DNA of 64,000 nt from Trinickia terrae. GTDB lineage: Bacteria; Pseudomonadota; Gammaproteobacteria; Burkholderiales; Burkholderiaceae. The stretch's first letter is position 1, and each line of letters starts with the position of its first letter. The notes beneath the pieces are model-generated. The model ran no database searches, was not told the DNA's origin, and saw only the letters and a program-made list of their open reading frames with translations. Shown here in pieces: positions 21,561 to 31,151 of the stretch. Both the position numbers and the translations under genes were made by a program. The stretch is from the NCBI RefSeq assembly GCF_005144415.1, contig NZ_SWJE01000010.1, forward strand, positions 62,001 to 126,000, given 5' to 3'.

Positions 21561-24038
21561 ATGCGCTATTCCGTCGAAATCAAAAAGTTTCTCTATAGCC
21601 AGTACTTCTTCGGCGGGCTGCGCATCGCGGTCGGCGTCTCGCTGCCGGCCGTCCTGTGCCTGATCGTCTTCAAGAACCAGGACCTCGGCTTCACGATCGC
21701 GACCGGCGCGCTCGGCGCCTGCGTCGTCGACATGCCCGGCCCGCTCAAGTACAAGCACAACGAAATGCTCGCGTGCAGCGTGATCGGCTTCCTGTCGGCG
21801 CTTGCCACGGGCCTCGCCACGTTCAACGTGCTCGCGCTCTGGGCCGCCATCGTGCCGCTCACCTTCGTGCTGTCGCTGATCGTCGTGTACGGCAACCGCT
21901 GGCCGCAGATCAGCTTCGCCACGCTGTTCATGATGGTCGTGACGCTCGAAGATAAATTCACGCCGATGGAGGCGCTCGTCAACGCGCTGTGGATTCTCGC
22001 GGGCGGCCTCTGGTACACCTATTGGGCGACGCTGGTCTCGCGCTGGCAGGCCTACCGGATCGAAAAGCAGGCGCTGGCCGAGGGTGTCTTCGCCTGCGCG
22101 AACTACCTGCTCGCGCGCGCCGATTTCTACGACCTCGACTGCGATCTCGACGAGTGCTATCGCAACCTCGTCGCGAAGCAGATCGCGGTGGTCGAGATGC
22201 AGGACGCCGCGCGCGACATCGTGCTGCGCAACCTGCCGAAGCTGAGGAGCGGCAAGCTCGACCCGCGCCGCACGGTGCTCTTCAACCTGTTCATCAATTC
22301 CGTCGACCTGCACGACCTGTTCGTCGGCGCACACACCGACTACCCGCTCGTGCGCAACACCTTCGGCGGCTCGGACCTGATGATCTTCTATCGCGACCTG
22401 ATCCGCAAAGCCGCGCGCGATCTCGAGGAGATCGGCCTCGCGGTGCTGCAGAACCGGCCGCCGCATTCGCGCATCAGCGTGAAGGCCGAGCTGCGCGCGA
22501 TCGAGTTCGAGCTCGAGCTGATGCGCAAGCACGATTTTCCGAAGAAGAACCCGGAGGCATACGCGGCGGTGTCGGCCACGTTCCGGCGCATCTGGAGCGC
22601 CACGCGTCTCATCGACAAGATCAGGAAGAGTCTCGCGAGCGAGGAGGCCCCGACACATACCGAGATGCGCATCGACCAGACACTCACGCGCTTCATCTCG
22701 AGCCGCCGCGTGCCGTTCCGGCAGATCTTCTCGAACCTGACGATGGCCTCGCCGAGCTTCAGGCACGCGCTGCGCGTGACGATCGCGGTCGCCGTCGGCT
22801 TCTGGCTCGGACGCCTCCTGCCGCTCACCAACGCCTACTGGATCGTGATGACGAGCATCATCATCCTGAAGCCCGGCTACTCGCTGACCAAGCAGCGCAA
22901 CGCGCAGCGTATCGTCGGCACCGCGATCGGCTGCGCGGCGAGCATCGCGCTGATGCTGCTCGTGAAAGACCCGCCGATCCTGCTCGTCATCATGTTCGCG
23001 TCGATGGTGATGAGCTACAGCCTGCTGCTCTTCAACTATGCGGCGAGTGTCGTGTTCACGTCGTCGTACGTGCTGCTGCTGTTCCATCTGCTCGCGCCGG
23101 GCAGCATGCGGATCATCGGCGAGCGCGCGATCGACACCTTCGTCGGCTGCATGATCGCGATCGCCGCGAGCCGGCTGTTCCCGTATTGGGAATACCGGCT
23201 GATGGGCAAGCTCGTCAAGGACATGGTTTCGGCCACCCGGCAATATCTCGAAGCGAGCTGGTGGAGCGCGGGCAAGCCGGCAACCGCCGCGATGCCGTCG
23301 GGGATGGCGAAGACGAGCGGCGCCGGGGAACCCGCGGCGGCCGGACCCGATGCCGAGCTTCACGCGCTCGAATCCGAGGCGGGTGCTCTCGCATTGTCGA
23401 GTGGCGGCGCGCGTGCATCCGGCGTCGCCACAGCAACGGACGTGCCCGTGCGCTCCACCGTCCCCGCCTCGCATGCGTCCGCGTCACCGGCCGCCGCGCT
23501 CAAAGCCCCGCCGGCCGCTCCGGCCGCCGCCGCGCACGAGCGCGACTTCCGCTACCGGCTCGCGCGCAAGCACATGCACGTCGCGTTCGCCAACCTCGGA
23601 CAGGCATTCCAGCGGATGATGCTCGAGCCGAAGGCGCACCAGCATTTCGTCGCCGAGCTCAACGACCTGCTCGTGCAAAGCCACGTGCTCGCCTCGCAAA
23701 TCACCGCCGCGGCGCCGCTCTTGCGCAATACCGCGCAACACGAAGGCGCCGGTCTGCAGGCATTGCAGCGCGCGTTGTCCGTGGTCCGCGAAAACCTGAC
23801 GCAAGCGCTCGCAGGCGAGCCGCCGCCCGCCGATCAGGCCGAGATCACGAAGCAGCTCACGCGCGAGCTGGATTTGATGGCGGTGGAGGTCGAGAAGTCG
23901 GAGGCGGGGTCGCCCGAGCTCGCGCAGGAAGTGAAACTGCTCGCGCATCAGTGCAAGCAGATGCTCGCGGCGTCGGGTTTCATCCGCAAGGATGCGGGGG
24001 TGATCCGGCTGCCGCAGGAAGCATTGCCGGCGGGATAG
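21561..24038 (+). CDS. FUSC/YccS-family inner-membrane protein
   Basis: 825 residues from MRYSVEIKKFLYSQYFFGGLRI; an in-frame TTG six codons earlier is less likely. It has two membrane blocks (about residues 20-150 and 395-545), each followed by a large soluble part, as in the FUSC family (YccS, aromatic-acid and fusaric-acid exporters). The second block holds FWLGRLLPLTNAYWIVMTSIIILKPGY, the core FUSC segment. Residues about 565-655 are a low-complexity Ala/Pro linker. The C-terminal 170 residues are helical and conserved-looking. The substrate is unknown. It is divergent from recC. Confidence 0.88.
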   Translation: MRYSVEIKKFLYSQYFFGGLRIAVGVSLPAVLCLIVFKNQDLGFTIATGALGACVVDMPGPLKYKHNEMLACSVIGFLSALATGLATFNVLALWAAIVPLTFVLSLIVVYGNRWPQISFATLFMMVVTLEDKFTPMEALVNALWILAGGLWYTYWATLVSRWQAYRIEKQALAEGVFACANYLLARADFYDLDCDLDECYRNLVAKQIAVVEMQDAARDIVLRNLPKLRSGKLDPRRTVLFNLFINSVDLHDLFVGAHTDYPLVRNTFGGSDLMIFYRDLIRKAARDLEEIGLAVLQNRPPHSRISVKAELRAIEFELELMRKHDFPKKNPEAYAAVSATFRRIWSATRLIDKIRKSLASEEAPTHTEMRIDQTLTRFISSRRVPFRQIFSNLTMASPSFRHALRVTIAVAVGFWLGRLLPLTNAYWIVMTSIIILKPGYSLTKQRNAQRIVGTAIGCAASIALMLLVKDPPILLVIMFASMVMSYSLLLFNYAASVVFTSSYVLLLFHLLAPGSMRIIGERAIDTFVGCMIAIAASRLFPYWEYRLMGKLVKDMVSATRQYLEASWWSAGKPATAAMPSGMAKTSGAGEPAAAGPDAELHALESEAGALALSSGGARASGVATATDVPVRSTVPASHASASPAAALKAPPAAPAAAAHERDFRYRLARKHMHVAFANLGQAFQRMMLEPKAHQHFVAELNDLLVQSHVLASQITAAAPLLRNTAQHEGAGLQALQRALSVVRENLTQALAGEPPPADQAEITKQLTRELDLMAVEVEKSEAGSPELAQEVKLLAHQCKQMLAASGFIRKDAGVIRLPQEALPAG

Positions 24039-24042
24039 TCGA

Positions 24043-24107
24043 GGGGGCAGAGCCCGGACGGGTGGAACCCACCCGCTCTTGCCCCCAAGACAAGGCTCAA
24101 GCCTTGG
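24043..24107. terminator. Stem-loops between convergent genes
   Basis: GGGGGCAGAG (24043) pairs with CTCTTGCCCCC (to 24086), enclosing the inner hairpin CGGGTGG, AAC, CCACCCG. A second perfect hairpin, CAAGGC, TCAA, GCCTTG, is at 24091-24106. There is no long T run, but the position between two convergent stops favours a transcription-end role. Confidence 0.55.
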
Positions 24108-24122
24108 CGGCTGGCGGTCAGG

Positions 24123-24326
24123 TTACTGTGAGGCGCTCGCCGCGGACGCAGCCGTCGCCACGCTCGCGGCCGCTGGCGCAACGCTTGCCGGCGCGTTCGC
24201 GCGGTCGTATTCGCGTTTTTCGGAAATGGCGTTGTAGAGCAGCGTTGCAATCACGAGCAGCACGACGACCACGATGAAAATGCCGATGCGAACGGTGGGA
24301 TTCTTGTTGCTGCGCGGATCGTTCAT
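24123..24326 (-). CDS. Small single-pass membrane protein
   Basis: 67 residues from MNDPRSNKNPTVRIGIFIV. One strongly hydrophobic helix (about residues 14-33, IFIVVVVLLVIATLLYNA) is followed by a short charged stretch and an Ala/Ser/Val-rich tail. No family is recognised. Composition and the clean topology (positive N-side, one helix) suggest a real gene. The upstream in-frame codons up to 24437 are arginine-rich and unlikely to be translated. Confidence 0.6.
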   Translation of the reverse strand: MNDPRSNKNPTVRIGIFIVVVVLLVIATLLYNAISEKREYDRANAPASVAPAAASVATAASAASASQ

Positions 24327-24484
24327 GGTGCGGGATGGGCCTGGGCTATCGACGTAACGAAGCCGGCATTCTACGCGTATGCAGCTTGCTAACAGCTTGC
24401 GGCGAGATGCAGGCCGCGCGGGGGTCGCCGGCTTCACGCGCTCAAGCCGTCACAGCCGTTTCCGGCGCGGCCCCGACCGGGTGC

Positions 24485-24970
24485 TCAACGCCCCCCGTGA
24501 TCCCCCGCCGGCGCCCGCACCGGCAGCGCCGTCGAGTACTTGATCTGCTCCATCGCGAAGCTCGAGCTCACGTCGAACAGCGGTACCGAACGAATCAGCT
24601 GCTTGTAGACGCGGTCGTAGTCGTCGATATCCGTAACCACGACGCGCAACAGGTAGTCCGTCTCCCCGCTCATCCGGTACACCTCGACCACCTCCGGAAT
24701 GTCCTGCACGGCCTGCGTGAAGCGCTGCGCCCATTCCTCGGTGTGCTGGTTGGTGCGCACGGCCACGAACACCGTCGTGCCGACCCCGAGCTTGCGCGGA
24801 TCGCACAGCGCCACCTGCGCCCGGATCACGCCCGCTTCCTTGAGCCGCTGCACGCGCTTCCAGCATGGCGTCTGAGACAGGTTGACCCGCTGCGCCAGCT
24901 CCGCGACCGGCATCGTCGCGTCTTCCTGAAGCAGTTCAAGCAGCTTCCGATCGATCAGGTCCATTCCCAC
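24485..24970 (-). CDS. Lrp/AsnC-family transcriptional regulator
   Basis: 161 residues. The N-terminal helix-turn-helix (IDRKLLELLQEDATMPVAELAQRVNLSQTPCWKRVQRLKEAGVI) and C-terminal RAM ligand-binding domain (about residues 68-145) are typical. A GTG at 24970 has AGGGAG eight bases upstream; the ATG two codons later (24964) is the alternative. It is divergent from a thiol dioxygenase gene, so it probably senses an amino acid, with cysteine the obvious candidate, and controls that gene. This is inference from position. Confidence 0.92.
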   Translation of the reverse strand: MGMDLIDRKLLELLQEDATMPVAELAQRVNLSQTPCWKRVQRLKEAGVIRAQVALCDPRKLGVGTTVFVAVRTNQHTEEWAQRFTQAVQDIPEVVEVYRMSGETDYLLRVVVTDIDDYDRVYKQLIRSVPLFDVSSSFAMEQIKYSTALPVRAPAGDHGGR

Positions 24971-24983
24971 TTTCCCGACTCCC

Positions 24984-24998
24984 TAGAAATTTTTTCTA
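24984..24998. promoter_or_regulatory. Palindrome in the Lrp/dioxygenase divergent promoter region
   Basis: TAGAAA, TTT, TTTCTA is a perfect inverted repeat just upstream of the Lrp-type regulator. A related CTTTCTACG half-site is about 45 bases further on. AT-rich palindromes of this size fit Lrp/AsnC binding, which makes it a candidate site for autoregulation and control of the divergent gene. Confidence 0.45.
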
Positions 24999-25095
24999 CT
25001 TTTCAGCTTATGCGGGAAATTATATGAAAACTCTTTCTACGTGCAAACCGGTATAAATATGGGCACGAACAACACGAATTTTCGACGGAGGTCCC

Positions 25096-25785
25096 ATGAA
25101 CCACGATGCCGAATTCAGCGCAGCCGTCCGTCGCACGCCCGGTGCGGACAGCCATGCCGCCATGCCGGGCGCGCCTGTCGTGTTCGCGGCGTCTTGCCCG
25201 GCTGGCGAGTCTGTTGAAGGCGCGCTCTCCGCGCCGGCAAACTCCGCGCTCGCGCGCCTCTGCGAGGCGCTCGACGCCGCGTTCCTCTCGGCCGCGCACG
25301 CCGGCGAGCCGTCGCATAGCGCCGAGTTCGCGCGCCGGGTGCGCGCGGCGCTCGCGCAAGCCGTCGCCGACGAAACGCTGCTCGCTCCGGCGCAACGCGA
25401 AGGCTCGCCCGACTGCTACCGCCGGCACCTGCTGGCCGCCGATCCACGCGGCCGCTATGCGATCGCCGCGCTCGTCTGGCAGCCGGGACAAGCGAGCCCC
25501 GTGCACGCCCATCACACCTGGTGCGGCTACGCCGTGATCGACGGCGCGCTGACGGAAACGGTCTACGACTGGAACGAAGCGGCCGGCTGCGCCACCGAAT
25601 CGCGCACGCATCCGCGCGAGGCCGGCGCGGCGTCGTACACGCGCGCCGGGACGACGGGGATCCACAGGCTTTGCAACACCAGCACCGCGCCTGCCGTATC
25701 GCTCCATCTGTACGGCGTGGCGGGCCCGCAGATCACAACGCACGTCAACGACCTCGTGCGCGTCGAAGCCGGCGCGATGCTCTGA
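25096..25785 (+). CDS. Cysteine dioxygenase-like (CDO_I) thiol dioxygenase
   Basis: 229 residues with a cupin core. The first metal motif is WQPGQASPVHAHHTWCGYAV (about residues 136-155, His-x-His). The third His is in GIHRLCN (about 194), and SLHLYG follows. CDO-family iron enzymes add O2 to a thiol such as cysteine or 3-mercaptopropionate to give the sulfinate. The N-terminal 70 residues are a poorly conserved extension. The start has GGAGG about eight bases upstream. The divergent Lrp-type regulator supports a role in sulfur amino-acid catabolism. The exact thiol cannot be told. Confidence 0.85.
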   Translation: MNHDAEFSAAVRRTPGADSHAAMPGAPVVFAASCPAGESVEGALSAPANSALARLCEALDAAFLSAAHAGEPSHSAEFARRVRAALAQAVADETLLAPAQREGSPDCYRRHLLAADPRGRYAIAALVWQPGQASPVHAHHTWCGYAVIDGALTETVYDWNEAAGCATESRTHPREAGAASYTRAGTTGIHRLCNTSTAPAVSLHLYGVAGPQITTHVNDLVRVEAGAML

Positions 25786-25801
25786 CCGGGGCCGGAATGC
25801 C

Positions 25802-28411
25802 TCACACCTTGCCGGACGTCTCCGTCGTCGGAATCTGAGGCATGACCGGCGCAGTCTGCCCGGTCGCCGGCGGCGCGGGGCGCGGTTCATGTGCCGCGTC
25901 GCGCGCCGCCCGCGCCCCCTTGTCCTTCTTCTCACGCGCCGCCGCATACTCGCCCGGCGCCTCCCGCTCGGCCTTGTAGACCTGCATCTGCGGTACGGGA
26001 ATATCGATTCCGGCCTGATCCAGCTTGCGCTTCACGCGCAGGTTGAACGCCCGCGCGACGCTCCATTGCTGCAGCGGCCGCGTCTTGATCTGCCCTTTCA
26101 CGATCATCCAGTTCTGCTCGAAGCGGTCGAGCCCCCACACTTCGACGGGCCCCAGCATCTCACGCCGATAGCGGAAGTCCGCCATCAGCTCCGAGCCGGC
26201 TTCGCGAATCAGGCGCGTCACGTGCTCGACATCGGCCGAAAACGGCACGCGCACCTCGAACACCGCATAGGCAAAGTCGCGCGACAGGTTCTTCACGATC
26301 TTGATCTGCGAAAACGGAATCGCGTGGATCGCGCCCTGCCCGTCGCGCAGGCGCACGGTGCGGATCGTCAGGTGCTCGACCGTGCCCGCATGGCCGCCGT
26401 CGATATCGATCCAGTCGCCGACCGAGATCGTGTCCTCGATGATGATGAAAAGCCCGGTGATCAGGTCGGACACGAGCGACTGCGCGCCGAAGCCCACCGC
26501 GAGCCCGATCACGCCCGCGCCCGCGAGAAGCGGCGTCACGTTGATGCCGAGGTTGGCGGCGGTGACGATCGCCGCGACCGTCAAGATCGTCACGAGCACC
26601 GCGTTGCGCACGAGCGGCAGCATCGTGCGCGTGCGCGTGCCCGGCGCGCGCGACTTGCTGCGCGGGCCGCTCGGATTGAGCGCCTCGAGAATCGCCGTGT
26701 CGATCGCGATCCAGACGAGCCAGGCGATGAAGACAGTCATCAGGATTGCTGTCACCGCATGCGCGATGCCACGCGCCGTCACGCTCTCCTCCACCATCTC
26801 GGCAAGCGAAAATCCCCACAGCCGCGAGGCGAACTCGAGGAACGCGAGCCAGATGAAAAGCGTGATCAACGTGCCGACGAAGCGCAGCAGACGCGTCACA
26901 TAGGCCGAACGCCGCCGGCGGGCAGGCGCTTCGGCTGCGCGCGTCATGCGCATCACGACCGCGCAGAGGAAAAACGCGAGCACGAGCATGAGCGCCGTGA
27001 CAACCGAGATCTGCAGCACGTTCTCGGAGCTGTCGAGGCCGGCGAGCGTCGCGACCACCGACGCCCCCACGAGCAGCAGCATCGGCAGTTGCCAGAGCGA
27101 CGCGAGCACGTCGAACGCCTCGGTGGCCGCCTTGCGGCGCACGCGCTTCTCGTAGCCGCGGTTGCGGATCAGATGCGCGACCGGGCGGCGGAACGCGAGC
27201 GCGAAATAGCCGGTCAGCACGGCGGCCGCCATATTCGCGGCCGTCGAGATCAGCGACGCGAGGTTGTTGCCGAGCTGGCTCGCAACCTGGTAGTTCACGG
27301 CGGCATCGCCGAGCGCGCCGCAAATGCCCATCGCGAACAAGAGACGCCGCGCATGCTGGAGCAGCACGCGCACGGCGACACGCCGGTGCCCGGAGCCGAA
27401 CAGCGAGAACATGATCAGGCAGATCGCCGAGAACACCGCGCCGGCGACGATCGCATAGGCGATCACCATCGCGAGCGTGCGGCCGAGCGAATCGGCAAGC
27501 GAATGCGAGAGCGACAGCACGACGACGAACGCGATCACCCACGGGCTCACGCGGCGCAGCGCGAAGATCATGAGCTCGCTCGTCGACGGATTCGGCTGCA
27601 GCCCCGCATCGATCCGGTAGCGCGCATGCAGCCTTCGCTGCAAATAGACGAGCGCGCTCGCGCACGCGCCCCAGGCAACCAGCATCGCGCACAGGTCCAG
27701 GAGCACATGGCCCGGCGAATTCGCGCCCTGCCCGGTCGCGATCGCGTACAGGTCGAGGCCCGCCGCGCTCAGGCGGCTCGCCCAGTAGCGCAGTGGCGTA
27801 TCGCCATGGCGCACCTGCGCTTCGATCGAGGTGATGCCCGAGGCGATCGCCCCGAGGAGCCCGGGGGTCTGCTGCGCGGCCTGGGCGCCCGAAGCGGCGG
27901 CGGGCGAGAGATTGCGCGTGGCGTCGCGCAGCTTCTTGAGTTGCGCGACGAGCGCGGTGCGCTGGCGGTCGTTGTCGAGCGTGACGATGACGTTGTCGAG
28001 CGAGCGCGCGATCTCGGCCTGGCTCGCAGGCGACGGGGCCGACGCCGCCTCGGCCGCGGACGCCCCAGCGGCCGAGGAAGCAGAAGACGGCGCCGATGCG
28101 GGATTCGCGACGGCGTTGATGAAGCTCTGCAGCGACGGCGGACCCGCGGCCACCGTGATGGCTTGGGCGAGCGGCGCAGCCAGCGCGGCGGCGAGGACGG
28201 CAACAAGCCATGCGCATCGCGCGGCATGGTGCGTCGCGCGAGCGAAGACACCACCGCGAGTGGAGGAAACCAGCGCCGGAAGCGCTGAAAAGAATCGGCG
28301 GAAAAACGAGGGCAGGACCCACGCGATGAAGAGGGTTGCGGTACGAACCACCGGCAGCGCGGCGCGATACGCCCCGCCGCCGGCGATACGCCGTTCACGG
28401 CTAGCTTTCAT
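25802..28411 (-). CDS. Mechanosensitive channel of the MscS family (YbiO-like)
   Basis: 869 residues. The large N-terminal region has many membrane helices. The MscS core near the C-terminus has the pore helix GLAVGFGAQSLVSDLITGLFIIIEDTISVGDWIDI (about residues 640-675) and the beta domain GTVEHLTIRTVRLRDGQGAIHAIPF. The C-terminal 60 residues are charged and Ala-rich. By family it opens under membrane tension on hypo-osmotic shock. The true start is uncertain: the ATG at 28411 has a poor ribosome site, and a probable signal peptide (WLVAVLAAALAAPLAQA) begins only at about residue 68, so a downstream start is possible. It is convergent with the dioxygenase gene. Confidence 0.9.
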   Translation of the reverse strand: MKASRERRIAGGGAYRAALPVVRTATLFIAWVLPSFFRRFFSALPALVSSTRGGVFARATHHAARCAWLVAVLAAALAAPLAQAITVAAGPPSLQSFINAVANPASAPSSASSAAGASAAEAASAPSPASQAEIARSLDNVIVTLDNDRQRTALVAQLKKLRDATRNLSPAAASGAQAAQQTPGLLGAIASGITSIEAQVRHGDTPLRYWASRLSAAGLDLYAIATGQGANSPGHVLLDLCAMLVAWGACASALVYLQRRLHARYRIDAGLQPNPSTSELMIFALRRVSPWVIAFVVVLSLSHSLADSLGRTLAMVIAYAIVAGAVFSAICLIMFSLFGSGHRRVAVRVLLQHARRLLFAMGICGALGDAAVNYQVASQLGNNLASLISTAANMAAAVLTGYFALAFRRPVAHLIRNRGYEKRVRRKAATEAFDVLASLWQLPMLLLVGASVVATLAGLDSSENVLQISVVTALMLVLAFFLCAVVMRMTRAAEAPARRRRSAYVTRLLRFVGTLITLFIWLAFLEFASRLWGFSLAEMVEESVTARGIAHAVTAILMTVFIAWLVWIAIDTAILEALNPSGPRSKSRAPGTRTRTMLPLVRNAVLVTILTVAAIVTAANLGINVTPLLAGAGVIGLAVGFGAQSLVSDLITGLFIIIEDTISVGDWIDIDGGHAGTVEHLTIRTVRLRDGQGAIHAIPFSQIKIVKNLSRDFAYAVFEVRVPFSADVEHVTRLIREAGSELMADFRYRREMLGPVEVWGLDRFEQNWMIVKGQIKTRPLQQWSVARAFNLRVKRKLDQAGIDIPVPQMQVYKAEREAPGEYAAAREKKDKGARAARDAAHEPRPAPPATGQTAPVMPQIPTTETSGKV

Positions 28412-28541
28412 GGCATCCGGTCGCGTTATGGGACAGCGCAGTGTAGCCGCGCTGCCGCGCCGAAGCCGTAACCGAATGTTAGCCGGATGCCCCGCGCGCC
28501 TCGCCTAGCCTTGCGGGACGAGGCGCTCGGCTTGCGCCCTA

Positions 28542-29189
28542 TTAATACGCGACGGTCGCGATCTGGCGCACGAAACGGCCCTGCTCGAGCTCGTCGACGA
28601 ACGCGACCGCGTAATCATCGACAGAAATCGTGCTGTTGCCGCTCGCGTCGGCGATCAGCGAGTTCGCACCCGTGCGGAACTGGCCCTTCTTCTCGCCCGG
28701 CGCGATCACCGCGGCCGGCGCGAAGAACGTCCAGTCGAGATCGTTCACGGTGCGATAGAAGTTGAATGCGTCGCGGTGCGCGAGCGCGACCGGCTTGTAG
28801 ATTTCCGGAAAGCCTTCCGCATCGACGAGCTGCTTGCCCGGCGCCACTTCGAGCGAACCCGCGCCGCCCACCACGACGAGGCGCTTGAGGCCCGCCGCAC
28901 GCACGCCGGCGACCAGCGCCTTCGACGCTTCGACGACCTTCTGCGGATCGCCTTGCGCCGGACCGTAGGCGCTCGCCACCACGTCTTGCCCTTCCAGTGC
29001 GGCGGCAATGCTCGCCGCGTCGAACAAATCGGCCTTGGCCGATGTCACGTTGGCGACGCCTTGCGCGCCGCGCGACGGGTCGCGCGACAGCGCGGTGACT
29101 TGGTGTCCGCGAGCAGCCGCCTCAGCGGCGACACGCGAGCCGATCATGCCGGTGGCCCCAAACAGGGCGATTTTCAAGGACTTTTGCAT
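28542..29189 (-). CDS. NAD(P)-binding oxidoreductase (NmrA/YwnB-like)
   Basis: 215 residues from MQKSLKIALFGATGMIGSRVAAEA, with GGAG upstream. The Rossmann motif GATGMIG is at residues 9-15. The fold is that of the atypical SDR/NmrA group (KRLVVVGGAGSL; DWTFFAPAAVIAPGEK). The substrate is not known. It lies directly downstream of an Rrf2 regulator on the same strand, the same pairing as ywnA-ywnB of Bacillus subtilis. Confidence 0.88.
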   Translation of the reverse strand: MQKSLKIALFGATGMIGSRVAAEAAARGHQVTALSRDPSRGAQGVANVTSAKADLFDAASIAAALEGQDVVASAYGPAQGDPQKVVEASKALVAGVRAAGLKRLVVVGGAGSLEVAPGKQLVDAEGFPEIYKPVALAHRDAFNFYRTVNDLDWTFFAPAAVIAPGEKKGQFRTGANSLIADASGNSTISVDDYAVAFVDELEQGRFVRQIATVAY

Positions 29190-29351
29190 TGTTTCTCTCC
29201 TGACTCTCAAATTAACGTAACTGTACTAGTTACATATTTTGCGAAAAAAACAGAGGCTCATGCCTCTTCCCAAACCTGCGACACAACGCGCGCCCAATAC
29301 CGCGACACACGCCGCGTCCATCATGACTGCCATTCCGTGCGGCTTCCTCTC

Positions 29352-29813
29352 TCACCCCGTCTCGCCGCGCCGCCGCTTGCGCTCCTGCGCACGCTCGGCG
29401 CGCACGACATCAGCTGTGACGTCCGCCAGCGTGCGCGCCGCCAGCGACGCTTCCATTGCCTGCTGCGCGTCGCCGACGATACCGACCAGCACGCCCTGAA
29501 TCTGCCTGCCGACCATGCAGTCCGGATTCGGCTGCTCCCGATGAAGCGCGAACAGCTGCGCTTCGTCGACGGCGCGATAGACATCGAAGAGCGTGATGTC
29601 TTCCGGCTCGCGCGCGAGCAGCGCGCCGCCGCCCGCGCCCAATTGCGAGGTGGTCAAGCCGGCCTCGGCGAGCATCGACAACAAGCGGCGTATCAACGCG
29701 GGATTCGTATTGACGCTGCCCGCGATGATCTCGGACGACAGCGGCACGCCTTCTTGCAGCGACAGCAGCGCGAGAACGTGGACTGCAAATGCAAACCGGC
29801 TGCTCGTATTCAC
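29352..29813 (-). CDS. Rrf2-family transcriptional regulator
   Basis: 153 residues from a GTG at 29813 (NTSSRFAFAVHVLALLSL), the usual Rrf2 N-terminus. The winged helix (SSEIIAGSVNTNPALIRRLLSMLAEAGLTTSQLGAGGG) spans about residues 25-65. Only one Cys is visible (NPDCMVG, about residue 107), so it is unlikely to bind an FeS cluster like IscR or NsrR. It is the YwnA-like subgroup and probably controls the downstream NAD(P)-binding protein. Confidence 0.85.
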   Translation of the reverse strand: MNTSSRFAFAVHVLALLSLQEGVPLSSEIIAGSVNTNPALIRRLLSMLAEAGLTTSQLGAGGGALLAREPEDITLFDVYRAVDEAQLFALHREQPNPDCMVGRQIQGVLVGIVGDAQQAMEASLAARTLADVTADVVRAERAQERKRRRGETG

Positions 29814-29880
29814 CGCAAATCCGCCCGACGACAATGTGTAACCATGGTAATTACATTTATCCGGTCTGGCAAGCGGCGCG

Positions 29881-30375
29881 TCAATTATTGCCCGGCTTGG
29901 CGCCGTTGCGTGTCGTCGCGGGGCCCGCCGCCGCACCGCTCGTTTCCGCGTTCTGGCTCGCCCAGCTTTGCAGCTTGTGACCCGCCGCCTCGAGGCTGTA
30001 GCCCGTGGCCGACGCCGCCTGGCCGAGCATTGCGTTGGCCGCGCTCGCCGCACCCTGGAGGTGCGCTTGCGCCGCCGCGGACACGCCGCTCGCGTCGAGC
30101 CGGATCGACGGCGCCGACGCGGCCGCATCCACATGCTGCTGCGCGGTCTGCCGCGCCGCATCGACCTGCTGGTTGACGAAGCTCGCCGCCTGGTCGACGG
30201 TCTTGGCGGCCTTCTGGGCCGCTTGCACGGCCGCGTCGCCAAGCTCCGAAGCCTGCTTTTGTGCCTGTTGCGCCGCTTGCTGGGCTTGGTCCTGGTCGTG
30301 CTTCTCGCACGCGGCAAGCGCGCTGAGCGCAACAGCCGCCAGTGCGGCGCGGTTGAAACGGTTGAAACGATTCAT
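29881..30375 (-). CDS. Predicted lipoprotein with Ala/Gln-rich coiled-coil
   Basis: 164 residues from [23 protein letters not shown], with GGGGGAG nine bases upstream. The lipobox is LAAC. The mature part is helical, with repeated heptad-like [31 protein letters not shown] and [17 protein letters not shown] segments, resembling late-embryogenesis-type or Lpp-like helical proteins. No enzymatic motif is seen. It is divergent from the DJ-1/PfpI gene. Confidence 0.75.
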   Translation of the reverse strand: MNRFNRFNRAALAAVALSALAACEKHDQDQAQQAAQQAQKQASELGDAAVQAAQKAAKTVDQAASFVNQQVDAARQTAQQHVDAAASAPSIRLDASGVSAAAQAHLQGAASAANAMLGQAASATGYSLEAAGHKLQSWASQNAETSGAAAGPATTRNGAKPGNN

Positions 30376-30525
30376 ATTGTCACTCCCCCCGTATCGAGGG
30401 CATTGATTGTCCGGATGGAGCGCATGATACGCCGCGGCCACGACGCGGCGTCGCGCATCTGTCAAAGACCCTGCAGTAGACTGTCCACCGGTCCGATGTG
30501 TTCCGCTTTTCAAACGGAGGAAGCC

Positions 30526-31107
30526 ATGGCAGCAAAGAAGATTCTATTTCTGACGGGCGATTTTGCCGAAGACTACGAAACGATGGTGCCGTTCCAGGCG
30601 CTGCAGGCGGTCGGCCACACGGTGGATGCGGTGTGTCCCGGCAAAAAGGCCGGCGACAAGATCAAGACCGCGATCCACGACTTCGAGGGCGACCAGACCT
30701 ACACCGAGAAACCCGGCCACCAGTTCACGCTGAACGCCGCCTTCGACGACGTCGATGCGCGCCAATACGACGCGCTCGCGATCGCCGGCGGCCGTGCGCC
30801 GGAATACCTGAGGCTGAACCCGAAGGTCATCGAGATCGTGCGCCACTTCGCCGAAGAGAAGAAGCCGGTCGCGGCGATCTGTCATGCGGCCCAGCTGCTC
30901 GCCGCCGCCGAGGTGATTCGCGGCAAGCGCATTTCGGCCTATCCCGCGTGCGCGCCCGAAGTGCGTCTTGCGGGCGGCGAATATGCCGACATTCCCGTGG
31001 ACGCCGCCATCACCGACGCGCCGTTCGTCACCGCGCCCGCGTGGCCGGCCCATCCCGAATGGCTGCGCCAGTTCCTCGCGCTGCTCGGCACGCGCATCGA
31101 GCTTTGA
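30526..31107 (+). CDS. DJ-1/PfpI family protein
   Basis: 193 residues from [18 protein letters not shown], preceded by GGAGG. The nucleophile-elbow Cys is C119 in [11 protein letters not shown], and E15 (FAEDYE) is the conserved acidic partner. Proteins of this family act as glyoxalase- or deglycase-type stress enzymes or intracellular peptidases; which applies cannot be told. The gene is single, divergent from the lipoprotein gene and convergent with the hybrid kinase gene. Confidence 0.92.
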   Translation: MAAKKILFLTGDFAEDYETMVPFQALQAVGHTVDAVCPGKKAGDKIKTAIHDFEGDQTYTEKPGHQFTLNAAFDDVDARQYDALAIAGGRAPEYLRLNPKVIEIVRHFAEEKKPVAAICHAAQLLAAAEVIRGKRISAYPACAPEVRLAGGEYADIPVDAAITDAPFVTAPAWPAHPEWLRQFLALLGTRIEL

Positions 31108-31119
31108 TGTAAGCCGCCG

Positions 31120-31151
31120 GGGCCTGTTTTCACGCGCGACGGAACAGGCCC
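31120..31151. terminator. Bidirectional terminator-like hairpin
   Basis: GGGCCTGTT (31120-31128) pairs perfectly with AACAGGCCC (31143-31151) between the convergent DJ-1 and hybrid-kinase stops. A TTTT follows the left arm only, inside the loop. Confidence 0.55.

Noticed and set aside
18194-21598. Plus-strand open frame of more than 1100 codons opposite recC
   Set aside because: His/Arg/Gln-rich antisense shadow typical of high-GC coding DNA; recC on the minus strand matches its family along its length.
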